From Hallella seregens ATCC 51272 (GTDB lineage Bacteria; Bacteroidota; Bacteroidia; Bacteroidales; Bacteroidaceae), in contig NZ_KI912451.1 of NCBI RefSeq assembly GCF_000518545.1, forward strand, positions 1 through 64,000: a stretch of 64,000 nt of DNA, written 5' to 3'. The position numbers were made by a program, and so were the translations under genes. Numbering within the stretch: position 1 is the stretch's first letter; each line of letters opens with the position of its first letter. Of the stretch, positions 1-9,030 are shown one piece after another. A model generated the notes under the pieces. That model did no database searches, was not told where the DNA came from, and saw only the letters and a program-made list of their open reading frames with translations.

Positions 1-48
1 AAATAGGATATACTCAATATATCATGTTTTTATAATATCTCTTTTTTG

Positions 49-86
49 CGCGGGCTGTGTCGTGAGACACGGCCCGCGATTCTTTT
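49..86 (+). terminator. Intrinsic terminator-like hairpin
   Basis: Two 13-base arms (49-61 and 66-78, one G-T pair) enclose a GTGA loop and are followed by a T-rich tract at 80-86. It would end a plus-strand transcript entering from the left of the window. Confidence 0.65.
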
Positions 87-152
87 AGACAGAATAATAG
101 AAAGGACATATAGCTGCGCGAAGAATGCGCAAGCAATAATTTCTCAAATCGC

Positions 153-183
153 TTGTGCCGTTGACCGAAAACCGTTATCTTTG
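153..183 (+). promoter_or_regulatory. Bacteroidota promoter for the Rpn-type gene
   Basis: A -7 box TATCTTTG lies at 176-183 and a -33 TTG at 153-155, separated by exactly 20 bp. The start codon at 203 follows 19 bp after the -7 box. Confidence 0.7.
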
Positions 184-202
184 TCACAAAACCAAGACGA
201 TT

Positions 203-1129
203 ATGGCAAACTATATCCGATTTGACTGGGCCATGAAGCGGTTGTTGCGCGACAAGGCCAATTATGGGGTGCTGGAAGGCCTCATCACGACGTTGCTGGG
301 CCGCCCTATCAAGATACAGAAATTGCTGGAGAGCGAGAGCAACCAAGAGAACGAGGAGGACAAACAGAACCGTGTGGACGTGCTGGCAGAGGACGAGCAG
401 GGCGTGCTGTACCTCATTGAGGTGCAGAACGAAACGGAACTGGCCTACTTCCAGCGTATGCTCTTTGGTGCGTCCAAGCTCGTCACGGAGTACATCAACC
501 GGGGGCAGGGCTACGAGAATGTGCGCAAGGTGTACAGCATCAACATCGTCTACTTCAATCTGGGCGAGGGCAAGGACATCGTGTACCACGGCAAGACGGA
601 GTTCCGGGGCATCCACAACCATGAACTGTTGCGCCTTTCGCCGTTCCAACGGCAGCGGTTTGCCGTTGATGAGGTGAGCGAGCTGTATCCCGAGTACTAT
701 ATTCTCAAGGTGAACGACTTTGACCGATGGAGCCGCGTGCCGCTGGAGCAGTGGATCTATTTCCTGAACACGGGCGAGATTCCCGACGACGCTACGGCCC
801 CGGGACTGGGCGAGGCCCGGCAGAAACTCAAGCTGGACCACATGACGCGTGAGGAGCTCCGCGCCTATTACCGCCATTTGGACAATGTCATCATTCTGCG
901 CGACAACATCACCACGGCACGTGGCGAGGGCCACTTGGAAGGAAAGGAAGAAGGAAGAGCGGAAGGAAAGGCTGAGGGCAGGGCCGAAGGAAGGGCTGAA
1001 GGCAGGGCCGAGGGTATTGCCGAAGGCATACGGATGACGGCACGCAAGCTGAAGGACATGGGGCTGTCGGACAGACAAATCGCGCAGGCCACTGGGCTTA
1101 GCCCGGAAGATATTCGGAATCTTCATTAG
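203..1129 (+). CDS. Rpn family recombination-promoting nuclease / PD-(D/E)XK transposase-like protein
   Basis: A 308-residue protein of the Rpn/YhgA-like family, whose members are RecA-independent recombination-promoting endonucleases with a PD-(D/E)XK fold. The start at 203 gives the usual family N-terminus (MANYIRFDWAMKRLL) and suits the promoter just upstream; an in-frame Met 48 bases earlier would lie before the promoter. The nuclease core shows VDVLAE followed by LIEVQNE, matching the D...ExQ motif. The C-terminus holds seven or eight EGxAEG repeats and then a short helix-turn-helix-like end (LSDRQIAQATGLSPEDI), both typical of Bacteroidota copies. It stands alone, with terminators on both sides. 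Whether it acts in DNA exchange or defence cannot be told from sequence. Confidence 0.85.
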   Translation: MANYIRFDWAMKRLLRDKANYGVLEGLITTLLGRPIKIQKLLESESNQENEEDKQNRVDVLAEDEQGVLYLIEVQNETELAYFQRMLFGASKLVTEYINRGQGYENVRKVYSINIVYFNLGEGKDIVYHGKTEFRGIHNHELLRLSPFQRQRFAVDEVSELYPEYYILKVNDFDRWSRVPLEQWIYFLNTGEIPDDATAPGLGEARQKLKLDHMTREELRAYYRHLDNVIILRDNITTARGEGHLEGKEEGRAEGKAEGRAEGRAEGRAEGIAEGIRMTARKLKDMGLSDRQIAQATGLSPEDIRNLH

Positions 1130-1198
1130 ATTCTATCGCTGCAAAGCCTTTGCAACAGCATTCAAGACATCGCGCAAAGCACCGAAAAAACGCATGAC

Positions 1199-1240
1199 AA
1201 AAGCCAAATGACAGCTATTGCTGGCTGTCATTTGGCTTTT
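1199..1240. terminator. Bidirectional terminator between convergent genes
   Basis: A perfect 17-base inverted repeat (1199-1215 and 1224-1240) with an 8-base loop is flanked by A-tract and T-tract, so it can work in both directions. It sits between the 3' ends of the Rpn-type gene and the alpha-galactosidase gene. Confidence 0.85.
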
Positions 1241-1268
1241 ATATATAGGGTAAGGGGGCTGCCCCACC

Positions 1269-4049
1269 CTATTTCACCTTGAGTCTGCCGTGGCTGATGA
1301 ACACGCCGTGGCTGGGTTCACGGTCGAGGGCCATGCCCTGCAGGTTGTAGATGCCCTGACGGCCGGTGCCCGGCTTGGCGGCCTCGTTTATCTTCGCGGA
1401 CGCTATGGACGTGGCGGTGTCGATGGTCAGCGTGGGGCTCTTGCAGCCTTTCTGTCGGGTGGTTCCACTGTAGTTTGCCTCAACCTTGTGCGTGCCGCCG
1501 GCCAGGTCCCGGGCGTGGAAAGTGACGGGTTCGCCGTCGTATTTCACGCTGCCCGCGGGCTTGCCGTCGATGACGAACTGCACGTAGCTCTGGGCATCGT
1601 GGGCTCCGCTTACGCTGGCCGTGAGGTCCACCTCGCTGTTGTCGGCCTTCACGGTTTGGCTGCTGAGGGTTATCTGGCCTCCCTCCTCGCGCTCGGGACT
1701 CAGCCGATAGAGCTTGGCGCCATGGCTGGGAATGCTCACCCAGAGCCGTCCGGCCACCGAGTCGAGGTGCGTCTTGCCCCAGCAGTCGTACACGCCCACT
1801 TTCTGATTGGCCGCATAGCCCAGTCCGGTGAGATCCACATGATAGCCATTTTTCTTCACGGCCTCGAAAGTAAAGGTCATTGTGGTGCCCGAGGTGGCAC
1901 TGGGATTGTCGGTGTCGCAGCTGGAGTCGTAGCCGCAGAGAGCCTTGAATTTGACGTATTTGTGACCCTCGGGCAGCCGATAGGTAAGTGTGCAACCGCC
2001 GTTCATGCCCAGCCCCGTGTCATAGCTTTTGCCGTCCACTTTCAGCTGTCCGCCCTCCACGTTCCTGTTGATGTGCAGCGTTCCCCAGTCGCTGGTGTAG
2101 CTGTTGTGCTTCAGGGTGGTGAGCGAAGTCTCGTTGCCGTCGGCGTCGATCAGTACGGGGTTGATGAGGTCGGCGCGGTCGTAGGCGAAGCTGCCGTCGT
2201 AGTTGTCCACCGTAATCTTCAGCATTTCGGCATCTTTCACGTCTGTTTCGAGCATTTCCGACTTCTTGCCCTGTCGGCTGATGAGCCCCGTCCCTGCGGG
2301 TCGCGGGTTGTGGTCGAACACCATGAAACAGATGCTCGTGGTCGAACCGTTCTGCCCGATGCCACTGTCGTCGGCGGCAGCCATGGCCTTGAAGCGCACC
2401 ACGTCGAGCGTGTCGGGGATTGTAAACAGCAGCAGGGCGTTGGCGTCGGTGGAGAAGCCACGGTCGTAGGCCGTGCCCATCACTTTCATTTTTCCTCCGT
2501 TGTCCACGTTCTTGTCCTCGCGCACGCGGTTGAAGTACGACTTGGTATAGGTCTGCGTCAGATACTTTCCCGTCAGAGCCACCTCCGTGCCATCGCTCAG
2601 CACCAGCGTGGGATTGATCCAGTCGCCGTGGTCGTAGTTGAAGTTGTCGCCTCCATCGTCCACGACGAGCACCAACGTCTTGCTGCCCGCGGGCCATGCT
2701 ATGTCTACGTTCACAGCGTGTCCGTCGGTGGTATAGGTCACGTTCTCACTCTTGTACAAGGCCTCGTTGGCGTGCACCCAGCGTGTGTCGTCGTCCTGGA
2801 ACATGGCCAGATAGCGTGTGCCGTCTTTCGGGTCGAGGCTGGTCCACACGATTTCACCCGTGCCGCTGTTGTAGTATTGGCGGGCATCCACGCCATAGGC
2901 ATTCATGTCGAGCATGTCGCGGTTGGTCAGCAGCGAGAGCGTGAAGTCGTCGTTGCGTGTCATTTCGCCGCCGAAGAACAGTGGAGAATGGCACACCCCC
3001 CACAGCGTCATCATAGTGTACTGCTCGTCGCGGGTGAGTTGAGTCCAGCGGCCGGGGTCGGCATTGGTGTAGCCCGGGTCGGCGATGGTCATGGCAATCT
3101 GGCCCAGGGGCAGCATGTCGCAGTCGGCATAGTTGCCCGGCCGCGTCACTTTCTCCCAGGCATGGGCCTCGTTGAACACGGCTTTCACGTGTGACCAGTT
3201 GTCCCACAGGTCGTCCATCATGCGCCATTGGTTCACCATGGCCAGGCACTGGTCAGCATACTGATACTGCGTCTTGCCCGGACTCACGGACAGCACGATG
3301 GGCCGGCCGCACCGGTCGATGGCCTTGCGCAGCATCGCTATCTCGTCGGTGTAGAACGGGCGGCTGATGTCGTCCACCTTGATAAAGTCCACACCCCACT
3401 CGGCGTACAGCTGCATGATGCTGTTGTAGTACTGCTGGCCCTCGTCGGTGTTGCGCACCAGGGCATTGTCGGCCAGCCAGGTGCAAGGCGATGTCGTGCC
3501 GTTGTACACCTTGGCCCAGGCTTCCCGCCGCTCGGCGTCCGTACTGCCGGCACTGCCCATCAGCGTATAGGCCGCTGGATTCTGTGCCACAGCGGTGGGC
3601 ACGCCGCGCATGATGTGAATGCCGAACTTCATGCCCATGGCATGGATGGAGTCGGCCAGGGCCTTGAATCCCTTGTTCACGCCGTCCACCAGCGCGCTGG
3701 GGAAGCGTGTGGGCGACGGCAGATAGCGTCCGTATTCGTCGAGCACGTAGTCCTGCGAGCCTTTCTGGTTGTACCATCCGCCACCCAGCGAGGGATGGTT
3801 GCAGTACCAGCGTATGTCCACGACGACGTATTCCCAGCCATAGTCCAGCAGGTTGTCGCGCTGGTACCGGACATTCTGCATCACTTCTTTCTCGGTGACG
3901 GAGCTGTAATAGCAGTCCCACGAGTTCCATCCGCGGGGAGGAGTGGGCGCCCAATGGCGGAATTCGGCCTCGGTTCCATCCTGGGCCACGGCCGGCTGCG
4001 ACAGGCACAGCGCGCCCATCATCAAGCCGAACAAAGCATTCTTCATCAT
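1269..4049 (-). CDS. Secreted GH27 alpha-galactosidase with NPCBM-like and C-terminal modules
   Basis: A 926-residue protein that probably removes terminal alpha-galactose from plant glycans outside the cell or in the periplasm. A signal peptide covers about residues 1-22. The GH27 barrel follows, with the entry motif PPRGWNSWD near residue 38, a likely nucleophile Asp in FIKVDD near 224 and a likely acid/base Asp in WRMMDDLWDNW near 280. Two NPCBM-like beta-sandwich repeats (about 465-600 and 625-745) and an Ig-like stretch (about 800-890) come next. The last 30 residues (GIYNLQGM ... GVFISHGRLKVK) resemble the tail of the pectin-locus enzymes in this window and may be a secretion or sorting signal. 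Much longer than a catalytic-only GH27. It is transcribed alone, and its substrate is inferred from family only. Confidence 0.85.
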   Translation of the reverse strand: MMKNALFGLMMGALCLSQPAVAQDGTEAEFRHWAPTPPRGWNSWDCYYSSVTEKEVMQNVRYQRDNLLDYGWEYVVVDIRWYCNHPSLGGGWYNQKGSQDYVLDEYGRYLPSPTRFPSALVDGVNKGFKALADSIHAMGMKFGIHIMRGVPTAVAQNPAAYTLMGSAGSTDAERREAWAKVYNGTTSPCTWLADNALVRNTDEGQQYYNSIMQLYAEWGVDFIKVDDISRPFYTDEIAMLRKAIDRCGRPIVLSVSPGKTQYQYADQCLAMVNQWRMMDDLWDNWSHVKAVFNEAHAWEKVTRPGNYADCDMLPLGQIAMTIADPGYTNADPGRWTQLTRDEQYTMMTLWGVCHSPLFFGGEMTRNDDFTLSLLTNRDMLDMNAYGVDARQYYNSGTGEIVWTSLDPKDGTRYLAMFQDDDTRWVHANEALYKSENVTYTTDGHAVNVDIAWPAGSKTLVLVVDDGGDNFNYDHGDWINPTLVLSDGTEVALTGKYLTQTYTKSYFNRVREDKNVDNGGKMKVMGTAYDRGFSTDANALLLFTIPDTLDVVRFKAMAAADDSGIGQNGSTTSICFMVFDHNPRPAGTGLISRQGKKSEMLETDVKDAEMLKITVDNYDGSFAYDRADLINPVLIDADGNETSLTTLKHNSYTSDWGTLHINRNVEGGQLKVDGKSYDTGLGMNGGCTLTYRLPEGHKYVKFKALCGYDSSCDTDNPSATSGTTMTFTFEAVKKNGYHVDLTGLGYAANQKVGVYDCWGKTHLDSVAGRLWVSIPSHGAKLYRLSPEREEGGQITLSSQTVKADNSEVDLTASVSGAHDAQSYVQFVIDGKPAGSVKYDGEPVTFHARDLAGGTHKVEANYSGTTRQKGCKSPTLTIDTATSIASAKINEAAKPGTGRQGIYNLQGMALDREPSHGVFISHGRLKVK

Positions 4050-4170
4050 GTTGTTTTAGGTTTAAATGAACAGTTCCGGCCGTGTGCCCCATTCGTGACG
4101 GCGTGGCCGGAGGTTTAAGTAGTGGTGTAGTTGTTGTAAAAGCGCGGCCGCCGGGCACGCGCCTCCGGGA

Positions 4171-5241
4171 TTATGACTCCTCGAAGGCCGCATGCTCGGC
4201 GGCGGCGATAATTTCTTCACGGCTCTTGGCCTTGGCGCTGATGTCGCCGAGGTCAAATCCGTCGGTGTCCGATTGGGGCGGAACCTCCTCTTCACGGCTG
4301 GCGGCGGCACTCTCCTGCTCGGTGAACACCTCTTCGCGGAAGGCCGTGACGTGCTTCTGTTCGCTGGGCTCCGGCGTGTCCTCCGACACGATGAAGCTGC
4401 GCGTCTCGTTGGTATCGGGCAGGGCCTGTACGGGCTCCTCCTCCATTTTCGTGCGGTTTCCCTTGGCGGCAAATACCTCGTCGATGAACTGCGGCTCGCG
4501 GCGCAGCCGGCCGAGCGTGTCCTTGCAGGCTTTCTGCTGGCTCTCTTTCTTGGAGAATCCGGAGCCGGAACATCCCTCCACGCCTTCCAGCATCACCTGG
4601 TAGGTGAACGTAGGGCTGCCGTTCTTGTCCTTGCCTTCCTCGACAAGCTCGAACGACATCTTCACGCGGTTCTTCTGACTCCACTCTATCAGCTTGCTCT
4701 TGAAGTTTACTTCCTTGTACGCCACCTTGTCTATATTGATCATTTGCGCCAGGATTCGCTTCTTGAGGAACGTCATGCAGGCATCGTATCCCCGGTCCAA
4801 ATACATGGCCCCCACCAAGGCCTCGAAAGCGTTTCCGCCCATGTAGCTGTTGTGTGTGGAGGTGTGCCCACTGGAGTGAATGAGGCTGCAGATGCCCATA
4901 TCCTGGGCCAGCTTGTTGAGTGTGTCGCGCTGCACCAGCTTGGAGCGGGTGTTGGTGAGGAAGCCTTCGCGCTTGCCGGGGAAGTGCCGGTAGACAATAT
5001 CGCCCACGGCTGCGTCGAGCACGGCGTCGCCCAAGAACTCCAGACGCTCGTTGTTGACGGGCTTTCCTTTCTTGTTGCGGTGCATCACGCTCTTGTGCAT
5101 CAGGGCCATCTTGTAATAGCTGATGTCGTGGGGATAGAAGCCGATGATGTCGCGCAAAGAAGAATAAAGCTCCTTATCCTTGCGGAAAGGGAGCCTTATT
5201 CTGTCTATGACGTTGGAAATCGTTCCTACTTTATTCAGCAT
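4171..5241 (-). CDS. rnc: Ribonuclease III with long C-terminal extension
   Basis: Endoribonuclease that cleaves double-stranded RNA in rRNA and mRNA processing. The signature NERLEFLGDAVLD is near residue 63, a second conserved stretch GNAFEALVGAMYLD follows, and a double-stranded RNA-binding domain lies at about 180-250. The start at 5241 (MLNKVGTIS) is preferred because it overlaps the fabF stop by only 11 bases, which suggests translational coupling; an in-frame Met 14 codons upstream lies deeper inside fabF. Total 356 residues, clearly longer than the roughly 226 of E. coli RNase III: the last 105 or so form an acidic, low-complexity tail of unknown role. Last gene of acpP-fabF-rnc. Confidence 0.95.
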   Translation of the reverse strand: MLNKVGTISNVIDRIRLPFRKDKELYSSLRDIIGFYPHDISYYKMALMHKSVMHRNKKGKPVNNERLEFLGDAVLDAAVGDIVYRHFPGKREGFLTNTRSKLVQRDTLNKLAQDMGICSLIHSSGHTSTHNSYMGGNAFEALVGAMYLDRGYDACMTFLKKRILAQMINIDKVAYKEVNFKSKLIEWSQKNRVKMSFELVEEGKDKNGSPTFTYQVMLEGVEGCSGSGFSKKESQQKACKDTLGRLRREPQFIDEVFAAKGNRTKMEEEPVQALPDTNETRSFIVSEDTPEPSEQKHVTAFREEVFTEQESAAASREEEVPPQSDTDGFDLGDISAKAKSREEIIAAAEHAAFEES

Positions 5242-6493
5242 ACTTCTTGAAAATGACGCATGCGTTGTGACCGCCGAAGCCAAACGTGTTGGACAGGGCG
5301 GCGCGAACCTCGCGCTTCTGAGCCTTGTTGAAGGTGAAGTTCATCTTGTAGTCGAGTTCGGGATCTTCGTCGCCGTCGGCATGGTTGATGGTCGGCGGCA
5401 CGATGTCGTTCAGCACGCTCAGCACGCATACCATGGCTTCCACCGCACCGGCAGCACCCAGCAGGTGGCCCGTCATGCTCTTGGTGGAGCTGATGTTGAG
5501 CTTGTAAGCCTGCTCGCCGAATACGTCTTTGATGGCCTTGGCCTCGGAAATGTCGCCCACATGGGTCGATGTGCCGTGCACGTTGATATAGTCAATGTCG
5601 TCCACTCCGAGCCCTGCATCGTCCATGGCGGCCTGCATCACGAGCTTGGCACCCAGTCCCTCGGGATGGGAAGCAGTGATATGATAGGCATCGGCGCTCA
5701 TGCCCTCGCCCACCATTTCGGCATAGATCTTGGCGCCACGGGCCTTTGCATGCTCGAGCGTCTCCAGCACGAGGCAGCCCGAACCCTCGCCCATCACGAA
5801 CCCGTCGCGGCTGGCGCTGAACGGCCGGCTGGCGGCCTGGGGATCGTCGTTGCGGGTGGACAGGGCGTGCATGGCGGTGAAACCGCCCACGCCACAGTCG
5901 CAGAGGGCAGCCTCGGCGCCGCCGGCCACGATGACGTCGGCCTTGCCGAGACGCAGCAGGTTGAATGCGTCGGCCAGTGCATGGCTCGAAGAAGCACAGG
6001 CACTCGTCGTCACATAGTTGGGGCCGTGGAAGCCAAAGTGCATGCTGATCTGGCCTGCAGCGATGTCGGCAATCATCTTCGGGATGAAGAAAGGATTGAA
6101 CTTGGGCCCGTCTTCCTTGTGCTGCCCATAGTACATCACCTCTTCCTGAAAGGTCTTGATGCCGCCGATACCGATGCCATAGACCACACCGATGCGGGTC
6201 TTGTCCTCCTTTTCCAAGTCCATGCCCGAGTCTTTCACGCCCTGCATGGCACTAATCATGGCCAGCTGGGTGCAGCGGTCCATCTTGCGGGCTTCCTTAC
6301 GGTCGATGTAATCGGTGACGTTCAGGTCTTTCACCTCGCAGGCGAACGTGGTCTTGAAATTGGTCGTATCGAACGAAGTAATAGGAGCTGCACCACTCTT
6401 GCCGGCCAAAAGGCTCTGCCACATCTCTTCAGGCGTGTTGCCTACCGGTGTAACGGCGCCCAGTCCTGTTACCACTACTCTCTTTAATTCCAT
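5231..6493 (-). CDS. fabF: 3-oxoacyl-[acyl-carrier-protein] synthase II
   Basis: Condensing enzyme of type II fatty-acid synthesis that extends acyl-ACP by two carbons with malonyl-ACP. The 420-residue length is normal. The catalytic triad is visible: Cys near residue 164 in TTSACASSSHA, His near 305 in INVHGTSTHVGD and His near 340 in STKSMTGHLLGAAGA. The gene lies 64 bases downstream of acpP and overlaps rnc, so acpP-fabF-rnc very probably forms one transcript from the promoter upstream of acpP. Confidence 0.97.
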   Translation of the reverse strand: MELKRVVVTGLGAVTPVGNTPEEMWQSLLAGKSGAAPITSFDTTNFKTTFACEVKDLNVTDYIDRKEARKMDRCTQLAMISAMQGVKDSGMDLEKEDKTRIGVVYGIGIGGIKTFQEEVMYYGQHKEDGPKFNPFFIPKMIADIAAGQISMHFGFHGPNYVTTSACASSSHALADAFNLLRLGKADVIVAGGAEAALCDCGVGGFTAMHALSTRNDDPQAASRPFSASRDGFVMGEGSGCLVLETLEHAKARGAKIYAEMVGEGMSADAYHITASHPEGLGAKLVMQAAMDDAGLGVDDIDYINVHGTSTHVGDISEAKAIKDVFGEQAYKLNISSTKSMTGHLLGAAGAVEAMVCVLSVLNDIVPPTINHADGDEDPELDYKMNFTFNKAQKREVRAALSNTFGFGGHNACVIFKKYAE

Positions 6494-6557
6494 TGAATTG
6501 GGTTTTAAATAAAAAGTTTAGCGTTTCAACACAAAACGCTAAACATTTACGCTCAAC

Positions 6558-6794
6558 TTACTTGGCGTTCTCCTGGATGTAGTTGATGGCATCCTGTACA
6601 GTCTGAATAGTCTCAGCCTTATCATCAGGAATGGAGATGCCAAATTCCTTTTCAAACTCCATGATGAGCTCCACGGTGTCCAGCGAATCTGCACCCAAAT
6701 CGTTGGTAAAGCTTGCTTCGGGCTTTACTTCTGCCTCGTCTACACCCAGTTTGTCAACGATGATAGCCTTAACTTTTGATTCAATTTCTGACAT
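6558..6794 (-). CDS. acpP: Acyl carrier protein
   Basis: A 78-residue acidic carrier protein that holds growing fatty-acyl chains on a phosphopantetheine arm. The attachment Ser (about residue 37) sits in the canonical motif [16 protein letters not shown]. First gene of acpP-fabF-rnc. A good promoter lies 54 bases upstream. Length and motif leave no real alternative. Confidence 0.98.
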   Translation of the reverse strand: MSEIESKVKAIIVDKLGVDEAEVKPEASFTNDLGADSLDTVELIMEFEKEFGISIPDDKAETIQTVQDAINYIQENAK

Positions 6795-6848
6795 GATTGT
6801 AACCTTTTAAAAATGTTGTTAATGAATAATATTCTTCAAAATCGGCTG

Positions 6849-6880
6849 CAAAGAAACTAATTTTTCGGCAATTACGCAAA
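6849..6880 (-). promoter_or_regulatory. Promoter of acpP-fabF-rnc
   Basis: On the minus strand a -33 TTTG (6877-6880) is followed after exactly 20 bp by TTTCTTTG (6849-6856), one base off the TAnnTTTG -7 consensus. The start codon is at 6794. Confidence 0.6.
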
Positions 6881-6961
6881 TTATTTACTCTAAAAATTCC
6901 GAACCATTGCACAAACACCCCAACACTGTGCAGGTTTTCTCATCTTTTTTAAGCCCCGTTA

Positions 6962-6992
6962 TTGCGTAGCTCGAAAGCTTTTGGTACCTTTG
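6962..6992 (+). promoter_or_regulatory. Promoter of the DUF4254 gene
   Basis: A TTG at 6962-6964 and the -7 box TACCTTTG at 6985-6992 are 20 bp apart. This supports a start codon downstream of 6992. Confidence 0.65.
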
Positions 6993-7018
6993 CATCTATG
7001 TATCAATCAACCTGCAAA

Positions 7019-7624
7019 ATGTCATTTACACAGCACTGCAACGAAATTTTCAACAAGGCCATCGACGATTATCACGTCACCGACAACGTCGACACGCCCA
7101 TCAACAACCCTTTTGAGCGTGACTCGATAGACAACCGTCTCTACCTGAAATGCTGGATAGACACCGTACAGTGGCACCTGGAAGACATCATCCGCGACCC
7201 GCACATCGACCCGCTCGACGCCTTGGCGCTGAAGCGTCGCATCGACCGCTCCAACCAAGACCGCACTGATCTCGTGGAGCAGATAGACTCCTACTTCCGC
7301 CAGAAATACTCCGAGGTGAACCCGCTGCCCGACGCAAGGCTCAACACCGAGAGCCCGGCATGGGCTGTCGACCGCCTCTCCATCCTGGCCCTGAAGATTT
7401 ATCACATGTGCGAACAGGCCGCACGCACCGACGCCACCGCCGAACACCGCCAGCGTTGCCAAGCCAAGCTCAACGTGTTGCTGGAGCAGCAGGTGGACCT
7501 CGGCACGGCCATCGACCAGCTGCTGGAGGACATCGGGGGCGGCCGCAAGTACATGAAGGTGTACCGCCAGATGAAGATGTACAACGATCCCAGCACCAAT
7601 CCCATTCTCTATCAGAAGAAGTAA
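7019..7624 (+). CDS. DUF4254 domain protein
   Basis: A 201-residue protein of the Bacteroidota DUF4254 family, function unknown. The start at 7019 (MSFTQHCNEIFNKAIDDYH) is the usual beginning of the family; a Met at 6998 also lies after the promoter, but adds residues not expected. No signal peptide or membrane segment is visible, so it is probably cytoplasmic and mainly helical. It is followed 56 bases later by a GT9 glycosyltransferase gene on the same strand. I recall DUF4254 genes next to heptosyltransferase-like genes in related genomes, so a link to surface glycan synthesis is possible but is only inference. Confidence 0.8.
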   Translation: MSFTQHCNEIFNKAIDDYHVTDNVDTPINNPFERDSIDNRLYLKCWIDTVQWHLEDIIRDPHIDPLDALALKRRIDRSNQDRTDLVEQIDSYFRQKYSEVNPLPDARLNTESPAWAVDRLSILALKIYHMCEQAARTDATAEHRQRCQAKLNVLLEQQVDLGTAIDQLLEDIGGGRKYMKVYRQMKMYNDPSTNPILYQKK

Positions 7625-7680
7625 CCCCGCGGTTGCTTCTTCTCCCCCTGCCCTACTCCCCGTCTGCCTTTTCCTTAACC

Positions 7681-8727
7681 ATGAAAACGGAACACCTTCT
7701 GGTCATCAGATTCTCCGCCTTGGGCGATGTTGCCATGACGGTGCCGGTGGTCTACGCCCTGGCCCGGCAGTATCCCCACGTGCGCATCACCATGCTCTCG
7801 CGCCCGTTTGCCCGGCCTTTCTTCGAGCATCTGGCCCCCAACGTGAGCTTCATGGCGGCCGACATCCACCGGGAATACCAGGGCATACGGGGGCTCAACG
7901 CCCTTTACCGGCGGCTCTCTGCCAAGCATTTCACGGCCATTGCCGACCTGCACAACGTGCTCCGCTCCAACTATCTGCGCATGCGGTTCAACGTGGATCG
8001 CTGCCGTGTGGCCCATCTCGACAAGCACCGCCAGGCGCGCCGCGCGCTCACGTCAACGCATCACAAGGTGCTGCAGCCTCTGCCCACGGCCTTCGAGAGC
8101 TATGCGCGCGTGTTCAGGGAGCTGGGCTATCCGGTGCGCCCCGAGTTCTCCACGCTGCTCCAGCCCGAGCAGTCCAGCCTGCGGCAGCTGCCTGCCGTCA
8201 TCGGCGAGAAGCGTCCTTTCCAGCAGTGGATAGGCGTGGCCCCCTTTGCCGCCCATCGTGGCAAGGCCTATCCCGTGGCCTTGATGGAACAGGTGTTGCA
8301 GCAGTTGTTGCAACGCCACCCCTCGTGCCGCATCTTCTTCTTCGGCGCGGGCGCCCGCGAACACGAAGTCATCGACGCCCTTGCGGCCCGCCACCCCCAC
8401 TGCACCAATGCCTCGGCCGTGCTCGGGGGCCTGGCGCAGGAGCTGGTGCTCATGAGCCATCTCGACGTGATGGTGAGCATGGACAGCGCCAACATGCACC
8501 TGGCCTCGCTCGTGGGAACGCCTGTGGTGAGCGTGTGGGGGGCCACACATCCCTACGCCGGCTTCATGGGCTGGGGCCAGCGGCCGGAAAATGCCGTGCA
8601 GACCGCCCTGCCCTGTCGCCCCTGTTCGGTCTTCGGCAACAAGCCTTGCCACCGTGGCGACTATGCCTGTCTGGCCTCCATTGACCCGCAAACCATTGCA
8701 GAGCGGGTGGAGCAAAACCTGAAATAG
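7681..8727 (+). CDS. Glycosyltransferase family 9 (heptosyltransferase-like)
   Basis: A 348-residue GT-B glycosyltransferase related to the lipopolysaccharide core heptosyltransferases. The N-terminus MKTEHLLVIRFSALGDVAMT is the typical GT9 start (RxxxLGD). The C-terminal nucleotide-sugar domain shows MVSMDSANMHLASLVGTP followed by VSVWGATHPYAGF, both GT9 hallmarks. It probably acts at the cytoplasmic face of the inner membrane in lipooligosaccharide core assembly. The donor sugar cannot be read from the sequence. Downstream is a strong hairpin without a T-tract. Confidence 0.88.
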   Translation: MKTEHLLVIRFSALGDVAMTVPVVYALARQYPHVRITMLSRPFARPFFEHLAPNVSFMAADIHREYQGIRGLNALYRRLSAKHFTAIADLHNVLRSNYLRMRFNVDRCRVAHLDKHRQARRALTSTHHKVLQPLPTAFESYARVFRELGYPVRPEFSTLLQPEQSSLRQLPAVIGEKRPFQQWIGVAPFAAHRGKAYPVALMEQVLQQLLQRHPSCRIFFFGAGAREHEVIDALAARHPHCTNASAVLGGLAQELVLMSHLDVMVSMDSANMHLASLVGTPVVSVWGATHPYAGFMGWGQRPENAVQTALPCRPCSVFGNKPCHRGDYACLASIDPQTIAERVEQNLK

Positions 8728-8751
8728 CCCACCTTTATTATATATAGCTGT

Positions 8752-8794
8752 CGCCCCGTGGCTGTGGATGCGCGTTGTCCACAGCCACGGGGCG
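8752..8794 (+). terminator. Strong hairpin downstream of GT9 gene, no T-tract
   Basis: A perfect 17-base inverted repeat (8752-8768 and 8778-8794, 9-base loop), very GC-rich, begins 24 bases after the GT9 stop codon. No run of T follows, so it may end transcription inefficiently or protect the 3' end of the transcript. Confidence 0.5.
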
Positions 8795-8818
8795 GCCGCG
8801 TTGCGGCCCGCCGTCGTT

Positions 8819-8950
8819 GCCGCGGCGGTTTCGGGGTGTTGCGATTGCGGCATAACGGCGGCGTGATTGCGGCGTGTTGGCGTTGCGATTACGGCGTTTT
8901 CGCCGCGTGATTACGGCGTAATGGCAAGGCGATTGCGGCGTTTTCACCAC
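8819..8950. repeat. 22-bp palindromic repeat array 1
   Basis: Five clear 22-bp units start at 8841, 8863, 8885, 8907 and 8929, with one degenerate unit at 8819. Each follows the core GCGATTACGGCGTAATCGC plus three variable bases. With the hairpin at 8752-8794 it fills the 303-base gap between two plus-strand glycosyltransferase genes. Confidence 0.85.
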
Positions 8951-9001
8951 CTCTTTATATTGAAATGGCCCTGCAACGCACGGGGTATGGAAAATTCTTC
9001 A

Positions 9002-9009
9002 TACCTTTG
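9002..9009 (+). promoter_or_regulatory. -7 box upstream of GT4 gene
   Basis: TACCTTTG matches the Bacteroidota -7 consensus 21 bases before the start codon at 9031. No clear -33 TTG is seen. Confidence 0.5.
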
Positions 9010-9030
9010 CAGCCAAAATAAAATACGGTA

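Noticed and set aside
14..1126. Minus-strand open frame opposite the Rpn-type gene
   Set aside because: No homology; it is antisense to a gene with clear nuclease motifs and its own promoter. Many similar antisense frames across the GC-rich genes were left out for the same reason.
203..1129. Rpn-type gene as part of an insertion sequence
   Set aside because: No terminal inverted repeats or target duplication seen; the gene has its own promoter and terminators.
6795..6848. Riboswitch or structured leader upstream of acpP
   Set aside because: AT-rich leader of about 50 bases with no recognisable conserved structure.
8738..8950. Short peptides encoded by the 22-bp arrays (Arg/Asn-rich frames)
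   Set aside because: Frames differ from array to array, units are degenerate at all codon positions and no start region is shared. Treated as non-coding.
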